Source of the DNA: Desulfatibacillum sp.
GTDB taxonomy: Bacteria; Desulfobacterota; Desulfobacteria; Desulfobacterales; Desulfatibacillaceae
Reading direction: 5' to 3'
Assembly: GCA_016342355.1 (NCBI GenBank)
Contig: JAEINP010000009.1
Coordinates: 55,261-119,260 of the forward strand
Length of the DNA: 64,000 nt
Under the pieces are notes generated by a model. The model made no database searches. It was not told the DNA's origin and saw only the letters and a list, made by a program, of their open reading frames with translations. This document shows, in pieces, positions 9,781 to 17,479 of the stretch (the stretch's first letter is position 1; every line of letters starts with the position of its first letter). Position numbers and translations under genes: made by a program.

Positions 9781-9828
9781 AAAAAAAGGGGCCTTCTGAA
9801 GAACAGGATTCTGCTCTCCAAAGACCCC
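9781..9828 (-). terminator. Rho-independent terminator after the fatty acyl reductase homologue
   Basis: On the minus strand GGGGTCTT pairs with AAGGCCCC across a loop of about 25 nt, then seven T follow. The gene stop is 27 nt upstream. Confidence 0.7.
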
Positions 9829-9854
9829 ATATTAATTGTCTTACTGCAGGCTGA

Positions 9855-11843
9855 TTACCAATGCACGCCCCGCATGATGGTGGCGAACGCCACGGCTTCC
9901 GCCGAGGGCACCACTTCCTTGCCTTCCTTGTCCCCCTGAGCAGCCATGGAGTCCGGGAACAGGTGGTAGGAGGTATTCTGGACAATGTCTCCCACTTTTG
10001 GCAGGAGCACGCCGATGGCTTGGCCAAAGAGGCCCAAACGGGTCGCTATCCGTTTGGGTTTGTTCACCAAAGCCTTGCAGACCATTTCCGCCGCTTCGCC
10101 CGGGTTGAGGGTGGGCACATGGTTGTAAAACTTGGTGGGCCCGATCATGGGAGTGCGGACCAGGGGCATATTGATAATGGTGAAGTGAACATTTTTATCC
10201 AAAAACTCCGGCTGGGCGATGAGGGAAAAGGCTTCCAGGGCGGCTTTGGAGGCCACATAGGCCGAAAAACGGGGAGGATGGACCTGGGCGCCGATGGAAG
10301 AAATATTGATGATGTGTCCGCTCTGGTTTTCGGTCATTTTGGGTAAAAAACCCAGAATGAGCTTTAAGGCGCCAAAATAATTAATCCTCATGCACCGCTC
10401 ATAATCATGAAACCGATTATACGACAGGGATATGGAACGCCGGATGGAGCGGCCTGCATTGTTGATCAGGACATCAACCCCCCCGTGCTCCTTCACAACC
10501 CTTTCCACCAAACTATCGCAGCTGTGAATATCGGAAAGGTCTGTGGAATAGGCGTAGGCTGTCCCCCCTTTAGCCTCAATTTCCGCTTTGGCTTCTTCCA
10601 GCTTGGAAAGAGTCCGGGCCACCAGCAGCACGATGCCTCCGGCTTCGGCCACCTTCATGGCCGTGGCTTTTCCGATCCCCGAGGACGCGCCGGTGATAAG
10701 GACCAGCTTGCCCTTCACCGCACCGGCCAGGGTATGGTCTTTGAACAAATCCGGGTCCAGGTGGCGTTCCCAGTAATCCCACAAGACCCAGGCGTAGTCA
10801 TCCAGCTTGGGACATTTGATGCCCGTGCCTTTGAGTTCCTTGAGGGTGTCGCGGCAGTCAAATTCGGTGGGGTAGTCCAGGTAGGACATGACATGACCGG
10901 GAATGGCCAGGTCTTCCAGAATGGAATGGATGATGCGCTGGGTGGGAGGCAGGTTCATGACCGCATCCACCACACCCTTGGGTATGAATTTCAGCATGGC
11001 CGCGTCAATGCGCATGGTGAAGTTGGGCGCATGGGCGGCCCGGGCCAAAAGGTTCAGGACCACTCCCACCCGGAAGGGTTTGGGATCGGTAAGGTGAAAG
11101 CATTTGCCGTCCAGGTCCGGCTTATGGGCGATATGATCCATGGCGTCCACAACATAATCCACGGGTACGATGTTGATCCGGGCGCCTTCCACCCCCACCA
11201 GAGGCACCCACCGTGGAATGGAGTTGCGGACCTTTTGTATGAACTTGAAAAAATAGTAGGGGCCGTCCACCTTGTCCATTTCTCCGGTTTTGGAATGGCC
11301 CACCACAATACTGGGGCGATAAATCCTAAAGGGGATCTTGCTTTCCTTGCGCACTACCCCTTCGGAATGGTGTTTGGTGGAAAAATACGGATGATTGAGG
11401 CCTTCGGCCTCCTCAAACATATCTTCCCTCCAAAAGCCCTTAAACAAACCGGCGGCTGCAATGGAACTCATATGGTGGAAGCATTTGGCATCCAGTTGAT
11501 TAGCCAGACTCACAGCTTGACGGGTGCCGTTGATGTTTATCTTTTCCTGGAGGATGTCGTCATCCAGGGTCATGTCGTAAATGGCGGCCAAGTGGAAAAA
11601 ATGATCCACCTTTCCTTTCAGTTTGGTGATATTGGAGGCGCTAACCCCCAGCTTGCCCTTGGACAAGTCCCCCACAATGGGTTTGACCCTGGCCGCCCCG
11701 GGCCCCCAGAAGTCCTTATACTTGTCCAGTTTTCCCTTGGATTCCCTGCGAACCAGCACATATATGGTTCCCTTGCGCTGGAGCAGATTCCTGATCAAAA
11801 ATCTCCCGATAAAGCCGGTCCCCCCAGTGACAAAATAATTCAT
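9855..11843 (-). CDS. Two-domain SDR protein, homologue of alcohol-forming fatty acyl-CoA reductase
   Basis: About 662 residues from the preferred start. The N-terminal half is an extended SDR / male-sterility-type reductase (GGTGFIG; catalytic YFSTK). The C-terminal half is a classical SDR (TGASSGIG; NNAG; YVASK). Length, domain order and many blocks (for example AAAGLFKG, KVDGPYYFFK, NINIVPVD-like RINIVPVD) agree with the bacterial fatty acyl-CoA reductase characterised in Marinobacter (Maqu_2507), which makes fatty alcohols for wax esters. The ORF can start at 11861, but GGAGG lies five bases before the ATG at 11843, so I prefer that start. The cellular role in this anaerobe is inferred only: wax, ether-lipid or hydrocarbon metabolism. 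Confidence 0.85.
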   Translation of the reverse strand: MNYFVTGGTGFIGRFLIRNLLQRKGTIYVLVRRESKGKLDKYKDFWGPGAARVKPIVGDLSKGKLGVSASNITKLKGKVDHFFHLAAIYDMTLDDDILQEKININGTRQAVSLANQLDAKCFHHMSSIAAAGLFKGFWREDMFEEAEGLNHPYFSTKHHSEGVVRKESKIPFRIYRPSIVVGHSKTGEMDKVDGPYYFFKFIQKVRNSIPRWVPLVGVEGARINIVPVDYVVDAMDHIAHKPDLDGKCFHLTDPKPFRVGVVLNLLARAAHAPNFTMRIDAAMLKFIPKGVVDAVMNLPPTQRIIHSILEDLAIPGHVMSYLDYPTEFDCRDTLKELKGTGIKCPKLDDYAWVLWDYWERHLDPDLFKDHTLAGAVKGKLVLITGASSGIGKATAMKVAEAGGIVLLVARTLSKLEEAKAEIEAKGGTAYAYSTDLSDIHSCDSLVERVVKEHGGVDVLINNAGRSIRRSISLSYNRFHDYERCMRINYFGALKLILGFLPKMTENQSGHIINISSIGAQVHPPRFSAYVASKAALEAFSLIAQPEFLDKNVHFTIINMPLVRTPMIGPTKFYNHVPTLNPGEAAEMVCKALVNKPKRIATRLGLFGQAIGVLLPKVGDIVQNTSYHLFPDSMAAQGDKEGKEVVPSAEAVAFATIMRGVHW

Positions 11844-12266
11844 ACCGCCTCCCTGTGACATTTAATCGTGATTGTTCATTTTGATTGGTTTACAATGAAG
11901 GGTATTGAAATAACTGCCTTTAGGAAACACTGGCACGATGGTTCAGGTCAACAAAGAAAATCAGGAATCCGTTTTTTTTCTGCCGCATTGCATGAAAATT
12001 GGGAGGGACGAACTTGGAGACACACAAAGATATGCGCCCCCAGGATTCGCGTTACAATACGCCGGACTGGCTGGAGCCAGGAGTGAGGCCGGAAAAGAAA
12101 TGGAGGGCATGAACAGTCATCCCGCAAGGGGTTGCGGCCGGGTCCGCAGCCCCTTTGTTGGTGGCAGTGCATTTTGCAAGTGACACGGCCTTGCATCCGG
12201 GGTATGCTAATGGTAGAATGATTGTTCGGTTTTTGAAAAGCTCATAGTACATAACCAGGAGACAAT
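11844..12266. other. Divergent intergenic region
   Basis: About 420 bp between the acyl reductase and the MetE-like gene. Short ORFs here have no coding character. The only structure I can support is a strong hairpin at 12126-12155. Confidence 0.5.
12126..12155. other. Strong 12-bp hairpin upstream of the MetE-like operon
   Basis: AAGGGGTTGCGG pairs completely (one G-U) with CCGCAGCCCCTT across a six-base loop. Only TTTGTTGG follows, so it is a weak terminator at best. It could be an attenuator or processing signal about 110 nt before the MetE-like start. Confidence 0.5.
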
Positions 12267-13343
12267 ATGGAAAAATCAACGCCATTCAAGCCCCGGTGTT
12301 TGCCGGCTTTAATAGGCAGCCTGCCCATCAGGGACCACGAAAAGGCGGTGGACCTGGTGGCGAAATACACCCCGGACATTCCTTTGTGGGTCCAGCTTCC
12401 CGCTTATCGCCAGGAAGGCATGCTCAACCAGTTCGTTCCCGGTCTTCCCGGGCTGGTGGATACAGGGGAAAAGATTTTCGTGGACACCAGCACCCAGGAA
12501 TTCGAAGACGGCCTCATGGCTTTTTACGAAGAGTACCTGGCTGTTACGGAGGCAGGGCTGCCCATAAATGAGTCGCGTTTCGCCATGGCGCCGGAACATG
12601 CGCCGGGCTTTTTCGCCCTCAAGTCGCGCCTGGAAAAATGGCCCGGGGAGTTTGTGGCGGTCAAGGGCCAGGTTACCGGCCCCTTTACCCTGGCCACCAC
12701 TCTCACGGACCAGGATGGCAGGGCTGCCTTGTATGACGACAGGCTAAGGGACGTGGTCATTAAAATCCTGGCATTGAAAGCCAAATGGCAGGCGCAACAG
12801 CTTTCCGGTTTTAACAAACCGGTTATGATCTTTTTGGACGAACCGGCCCTGGCCGGATTCGGGTCTTCCGCTTTTTTAAGCGTCACCAAGGAGGACATCG
12901 CCGGGCTTTTTGGCGAGGTCATGGAAGCTATTCACCAGGAAGGCGCTTTGGTGGGAGTGCATATCTGCGCCAATTCCGACTGGTCCCTGATCCTGGACTC
13001 CCCGGCCGACGTGGTGAGCTTCGACCAATACGAAGTCTTCGAACAATTTGTCATGTACAAAAAGGAACTCAAGGCCTTCCTGGACGCCGGCAAAATTGTG
13101 GCATGGGGGATTGTGCCCACGGCGGATAAAGAAGTAATCATGGGCGAATTCGCCGAGTCCCTGGAAGCCAGATGGCAGTCTGATATGAAACAGGTGGAAG
13201 CCCTGGGAATCGACCGGGAAACCCTTTTTTCCCAATCCCTCATCACCCCGGCCTGCGGCACGGGGTCTCTGGATCTGGAAGCAGCCCTGCGGGTTTTGGA
13301 ACTCACCCAGGATGTTTCCGCCATGATACGATACAAGGAGTAA
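12267..13343 (+). CDS. Cobalamin-independent methionine synthase-like (MetE C-terminal/UROD-fold) methyltransferase
   Basis: A 358-residue single-barrel protein related to the C-terminal half of MetE and to UROD-type methyltransferases. Zinc-site signatures survive: HIC at residues 232-234 and a third cysteine in TPACGTGS at 330. The LDEPAL motif near 190 corresponds to the substrate-contact IDEPAL of MetE. It lacks the N-terminal barrel that binds folate in full MetE, so the methyl donor may be a corrinoid protein or another carrier. It is the first gene of a three-gene operon. The ribosome site of moxR (AAGGAG) is embedded in its last codons. Confidence 0.78.
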   Translation: MEKSTPFKPRCLPALIGSLPIRDHEKAVDLVAKYTPDIPLWVQLPAYRQEGMLNQFVPGLPGLVDTGEKIFVDTSTQEFEDGLMAFYEEYLAVTEAGLPINESRFAMAPEHAPGFFALKSRLEKWPGEFVAVKGQVTGPFTLATTLTDQDGRAALYDDRLRDVVIKILALKAKWQAQQLSGFNKPVMIFLDEPALAGFGSSAFLSVTKEDIAGLFGEVMEAIHQEGALVGVHICANSDWSLILDSPADVVSFDQYEVFEQFVMYKKELKAFLDAGKIVAWGIVPTADKEVIMGEFAESLEARWQSDMKQVEALGIDRETLFSQSLITPACGTGSLDLEAALRVLELTQDVSAMIRYKE

Positions 13344-13347
13344 TTGT

Positions 13348-14190
13348 ATGACAGCAGCAACCCAATTTACCGGCGATACAAAATATATCCTGGACGAAGA
13401 ACTGGCCAAGATCGTCAACATATCCATAGCCCTGGAAATGCCGCTCCTCCTTAAGGGAGAGCCGGGCACGGGCAAGACCATGCTGGCCCACGCCATCGCC
13501 AATTCTTTGAATATGCCCCTTTTGGTGCTTAACGTGAAGTCCAGCATGAAGCTGGTGGAATGCCTCTACCAGTATGACACCCTTACCCGGCTCAACGACA
13601 GCCGGTTTGGCGACTCCACCCGCAATGTTTCCGATATTGGGGAATACATCCGCATGGGTAAGATCGGCCAGGCATTCACCGCCGATCACAGAACCATCCT
13701 TCTCATTGACGAAATAGACAAGGCGGATACAGATTTCCAGGACGACATGCTGGATGTGCTGGACCAAATGGAGTTTGACATCATTGAGGTGGATAAGACC
13801 ATACGGGCCGAAAACCGCCCCATCATGATCATCACCTCCAACGCCAAAAAGGACTTGTCCGACCCCTTCCTGGGCCGGTGCAACTTCCACCATATCGCCT
13901 TTCCCGATCCCAAAATGATGCGTAATATCATCCGGGTCCATTTCCCCCAACTGAGCGATAACCTCATGGAAATGGCCGTGGAAACCTTCTATCGCCTCAG
14001 GGAACTGGACGGCATCGAGAAAAAACCCGCCACCCGGGAACTCATCAACTGGGTGCGCGCCCTCCAGGCCGACCCGGACTTTAAGCCCCAAAAGGGCGCC
14101 AGTGAAGTTCCTTATCTGGGCGTGTTGTTCAAAAAAAGCGGCGATTACGAACGGGCCTCCAATTCCTCCAGCCGCCGCAGGATGTATTAA
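13348..14190 (+). CDS. MoxR-family AAA+ ATPase
   Basis: 280 residues. Walker A is GEPGTGKT near residue 38 and Walker B LLIDEID near 117. Sensor-1 is visible in IITSN, and the arginine-finger region in DPFLGRCNF. MoxR ATPases work with VWA-domain partners as chaperones that insert metal cofactors or remodel client enzymes. It starts 4 bp after the MetE-like gene and the VWA gene follows after 3 bp, so the three products are very likely co-translated. Confidence 0.9.
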   Translation: MTAATQFTGDTKYILDEELAKIVNISIALEMPLLLKGEPGTGKTMLAHAIANSLNMPLLVLNVKSSMKLVECLYQYDTLTRLNDSRFGDSTRNVSDIGEYIRMGKIGQAFTADHRTILLIDEIDKADTDFQDDMLDVLDQMEFDIIEVDKTIRAENRPIMIITSNAKKDLSDPFLGRCNFHHIAFPDPKMMRNIIRVHFPQLSDNLMEMAVETFYRLRELDGIEKKPATRELINWVRALQADPDFKPQKGASEVPYLGVLFKKSGDYERASNSSSRRRMY

Positions 14191-14193
14191 ATT

Positions 14194-15387
14194 ATGTTTG
14201 TGCCTTTTTTTTACATACTCAAAGAGGCGGGGGTTCCGGTAAGCCCGACAGCTTTCCTCACCCTCCAAAAAGCCATGCGCATGGGCCTCATCACCTCCCT
14301 GGGCGATTTCTACACCTCGGCCCGGGCTATTCTCGTCAAAAGCGAACGCTATTTCGACATCTTTGATCAAGCCTTCGCCCATCATTTTGAAGGGGCGGAT
14401 ATGCCGGATCTTGAGGGCGTGGAAATCGACGATTTTCTCCGGTCCCTGCTGGAGGACTGGCTCAAGGACCCCGAGGCCGTGGCCGAGGCTTTGGGCCTTA
14501 CCGAGGAGGAAGCCGCCAAGCTCACCCCCGAGGAATTGCTCGAGTATTTCAAGGAACGCCTTAAAGACCAGGATAGCAGGCACGACGGAGGAAATCGCTG
14601 GATAGGCACGGGAGGCACATCTCCCGTAGGGCACTCCGGCACCCACGCGGGCGGCATGCGGGTGGGCGGGGTTTCCAGGAACAAGTCCGCGGTCAAGGTG
14701 GCCATGGAGCGCCGCTATAAAGACTACAGCCACCAGGGCCCGCTCCGGGAGGCTCTCATGGGCGAGGCTCTCAAACGCCTTCGCCATTTGGTTCCCGTGG
14801 GTCCCAAAGACCAGGTCAACGTGGATGAAACCATCTACCAGACCACCCGCAACGGCGGGGAGATAGACATCATCTTTGAACGGAGCATCAAGGACCGCCT
14901 CAAAATCATCCTCTTGATCGACAACGGCGGCTGGTCCATGGATCCCTACATCCCCGTGGTCCAAACCCTCTTTGACTACGCCCGCGCCCAATTTGCGGAT
15001 ATCAAGACCTATTTTTTCCACAACACCATATACAGCGTGGTGTGGGAAGACCCGGGCAGACGGCTCAAGCCCCAAAAAGTGCGGGAAATGACCCGCCTTG
15101 ATCCGGACACCCGGCTGATTTTGGTGGGGGACGCCAGCATGGCGCCTTACGAACTCATGGCTTCGGACGGCTCCTTATATGTGAATGAACGGAGCGGCTT
15201 GGCTTCCGTGGATCAACTTAAATTTTTGGCGGAAACCTTTCCCCACAACTGCTGGTTCAACCCGGTACCCAGCCGCATGTGGCGTTATACCCAAACGATT
15301 CACAATATTTCCGGGATTTTTCCCATGTTTGAACTGACATTGGACGGCCTGGACGGAGCGGTGAGCCATCTCATGCAAAAGCACTGA
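14194..15387 (+). CDS. CoxE-like von Willebrand factor A domain protein
   Basis: 397 residues. An acidic, helical N-terminal domain is followed by a CoxE-type VWA domain from about residue 220. The metal-ion-dependent adhesion site reads LLIDNGGWSMD (DxGxS) instead of the usual DxSxS. A Gly/His-rich linker (about 130-160) separates the two halves. In CO dehydrogenase clusters the CoxD (MoxR) and CoxE pair matures the active-site metal; here the adjacent zinc methyltransferase-like protein is the obvious candidate client. There is no clear ribosome site, which fits translational coupling to moxR. Confidence 0.85.
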   Translation: MFVPFFYILKEAGVPVSPTAFLTLQKAMRMGLITSLGDFYTSARAILVKSERYFDIFDQAFAHHFEGADMPDLEGVEIDDFLRSLLEDWLKDPEAVAEALGLTEEEAAKLTPEELLEYFKERLKDQDSRHDGGNRWIGTGGTSPVGHSGTHAGGMRVGGVSRNKSAVKVAMERRYKDYSHQGPLREALMGEALKRLRHLVPVGPKDQVNVDETIYQTTRNGGEIDIIFERSIKDRLKIILLIDNGGWSMDPYIPVVQTLFDYARAQFADIKTYFFHNTIYSVVWEDPGRRLKPQKVREMTRLDPDTRLILVGDASMAPYELMASDGSLYVNERSGLASVDQLKFLAETFPHNCWFNPVPSRMWRYTQTIHNISGIFPMFELTLDGLDGAVSHLMQKH

Positions 15388-15501
15388 TTTTCCAGTAAAT
15401 AGGCTTTTCGTATTGACTACACCGACCATTCGTGCCATTTTGGCGTAATCATGATAGGAATCTGTTTTCGCCTTCTAATAGATAAAATAGGAGCGTTTTG
15501 A

Positions 15502-16182
15502 ATGGACGCACTGGAGATGGTCAGCCATATTCCCATGTTTCGAAGCCTGTCTCCCGAAGACAGGGCGGAACTGGCCGCCCTTTTACGGATTCAGAAAGTT
15601 AAGGCCGGTGAGGTTCTGTTTCGCAAAGGGAGCGAAGGCACCACCCTCTATCTGATCCAAAGCGGCGCGGTCAAAATTGTACTCCCCTCCCGCCTGGGGG
15701 ACGAAATGATTGTCACCATTTTTTCCGAAGGCGACTTCTTTGGAGAAATGGCCCTCCTGGATAATATGCCCAGGTCTGCCGATGCCATTGCCATCGACCC
15801 CACGGTCCTCCTGCTTTTAAACAGGAGCGATTTCCTTCACTTCCTCCAAAAGAGCGATGGCGCCATTGAGGCCATCCTGTCCAGCCTGTCCATGCGCCTA
15901 CGCCGGACCGACGACCTTTTGGAGGACACCAGCTTTCTGAATATTCCTGCCCGGTTCGCTAAAAAGCTCCTGGAACTGGGGGATACCTTTGGACGCCGCG
16001 ATGGCGAGACTCTGAATATCAGCCTGCGCCTGACCCAAAAGGACTTGGCCGATATGGTGGGCGCCACCCGGGAAAGCATCAACAAGGAACTGCGGGTGCT
16101 CCGGGAAAAGGGAATCGTGGCCATCTCGGGGAGTTCTCTCACCATCCAGGATATCAGTCGCCTCAAACGCCGGGTTCGCTGA
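15502..16182 (+). CDS. Crp/Fnr-family transcriptional regulator
   Basis: 226 residues. An N-terminal cyclic-nucleotide-binding beta-roll (about 10-125) has GDFFGEMALLDNMPRSADA as its phosphate-binding cassette, including the key arginine. A C-terminal winged helix has LTQKDLADMVGATRESINKELR as the recognition helix region. There is no N-terminal cysteine cluster, so it is not an oxygen-sensing FNR. An AGGAG site lies eight bases before the ATG. The target genes are not evident. Confidence 0.9.
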   Translation: MDALEMVSHIPMFRSLSPEDRAELAALLRIQKVKAGEVLFRKGSEGTTLYLIQSGAVKIVLPSRLGDEMIVTIFSEGDFFGEMALLDNMPRSADAIAIDPTVLLLLNRSDFLHFLQKSDGAIEAILSSLSMRLRRTDDLLEDTSFLNIPARFAKKLLELGDTFGRRDGETLNISLRLTQKDLADMVGATRESINKELRVLREKGIVAISGSSLTIQDISRLKRRVR

Positions 16183-16217
16183 TCCGACGGTCCCTTGTCA
16201 TCAAAGAGCGGGAAATC

Positions 16218-17189
16218 CTAAAACGCCTTTTCCACCCCGGTGTGGAAGGTAAAGTCGGAAGCGGACCGGGAAAGGTCCTCTGACAAGGCTACGGTCGCCG
16301 CCCAACCGGATTTCCATTGGTATTTCCCTCCGAATGTGATTTCGCCATAATCCCTGTCCAGGACCGGGATGCCCGTGGTCCCATAGGGAGACTCCCAATA
16401 CACCGACTGAACAAAGCCCGATAAAGCCTCTGTCAATTGGTAGGCTAAACCCAGGCCCCCGAACCAAGTGTCTGAAAAACCTATATCCATCCCCTCAAGG
16501 AAATCCGGTCGGGATAGCCATGTATGTCCCCCTGCCAACGAAACTGTCACCCTATTATGGGGTTTCAAATCCACCAGACCCAAAACCTGGGTGTCGGCTC
16601 CGCCTGTCCCGAATACCTTGTCCGGGTCTCCGGTGGGGAGTTTCAATACCCCCTTGATGCTGGCGTCCATCCAGGAATTGGAATAAACCAGTTTTTTCAA
16701 ACCCAGGCGGATGTCAGCCAGCCCTGAGTCCTCTCCGGAATCCTTAAACCAGCCCTGACCGCCGGACCAAATCTGGTATCCAAATTCATTGTCCGGCCTG
16801 ACGGACCTGCCGTAATTGCCCACGCCCAAGGCATCATGATAACTCCCCAAAAAGGAATCCAAAAAGCCGCCGCTGTAGCTTAAAAAAGTTGCGTCCGCAG
16901 AGATTTCCGAATCCAGGAAAAAACCGGCGGAAAAACCCAGGGTAGCCTGAAAACATTCCATATCCGCCAAAAGTTTATAGTCCTTGGATTCCATACTGGC
17001 GAATTCGTTGGTATAGGCCAGGTCCAGCTTGGCTTTGTAGGATTTTATCGTCAAGGGTTTGGCCTGATCCAGAGCTGGCATAAGGAAAAACCGATTTACT
17101 CCCGAGGCGTTGCCGCCGGGGATCGAAAAGCCATGGACAGGCCCAATCCCAAGGGCCAGGAGCAGGAACACAGATAGAATTTTTTTCAT
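16218..17189 (-). CDS. DUF3187-like outer-membrane protein
   Basis: 323 residues from ATG 17189. It begins MKKILSVFLLLALG and has a signal cleavage near VHG. The longer frame upstream lacks a signal peptide at its start, so I reject it. The mature part alternates short beta strands rich in Gly and aromatics and ends in a terminal phenylalanine (VEKAF), as outer-membrane barrels do. It resembles DUF3187 proteins of unknown function. It converges on the Crp-family gene. Confidence 0.7.
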   Translation of the reverse strand: MKKILSVFLLLALGIGPVHGFSIPGGNASGVNRFFLMPALDQAKPLTIKSYKAKLDLAYTNEFASMESKDYKLLADMECFQATLGFSAGFFLDSEISADATFLSYSGGFLDSFLGSYHDALGVGNYGRSVRPDNEFGYQIWSGGQGWFKDSGEDSGLADIRLGLKKLVYSNSWMDASIKGVLKLPTGDPDKVFGTGGADTQVLGLVDLKPHNRVTVSLAGGHTWLSRPDFLEGMDIGFSDTWFGGLGLAYQLTEALSGFVQSVYWESPYGTTGIPVLDRDYGEITFGGKYQWKSGWAATVALSEDLSRSASDFTFHTGVEKAF

Positions 17190-17479
17190 GGATTTCCCCG
17201 ATAGTACCGGTATAAAAATAAATGGGCAGACCGACCTGAATAAAACGGTATATAGCATAACCGGATGAAAATCCAACGGCCTTCTTCTCATTTGATTCAA
17301 TTCGGGCAAAAATCCTTTACAAGTGCTTGACATTGTCCTATAAAAATTCACTTCCTTAAGGTTGTGATTTTTTTCACCGGAAAAATCGCAGAACCATTCA
17401 GGAAAAAAAGCTCGTCTAATCAAACGGTAATTTCGTGTGACATCAATACTGAAATCGTTGGGTATCGCGGAGGATATGC

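Noticed and set aside
10407..11858. 483-codon plus-strand ORF
   Set aside because: Antisense to the acyl reductase gene; composition is typical of a shadow frame (Gly/His/Gln-rich) and no family pattern is present.
12093..12200. Cobalamin or SAM riboswitch before the MetE-like gene
   Set aside because: A GGCAGTG stretch resembles part of a B12 box only loosely; the required conserved core and pairing pattern are not present, only a simple hairpin.
13303..15075. 590-codon minus-strand ORF opposite moxR and the VWA gene
   Set aside because: Antisense shadow of two clearly recognised genes.
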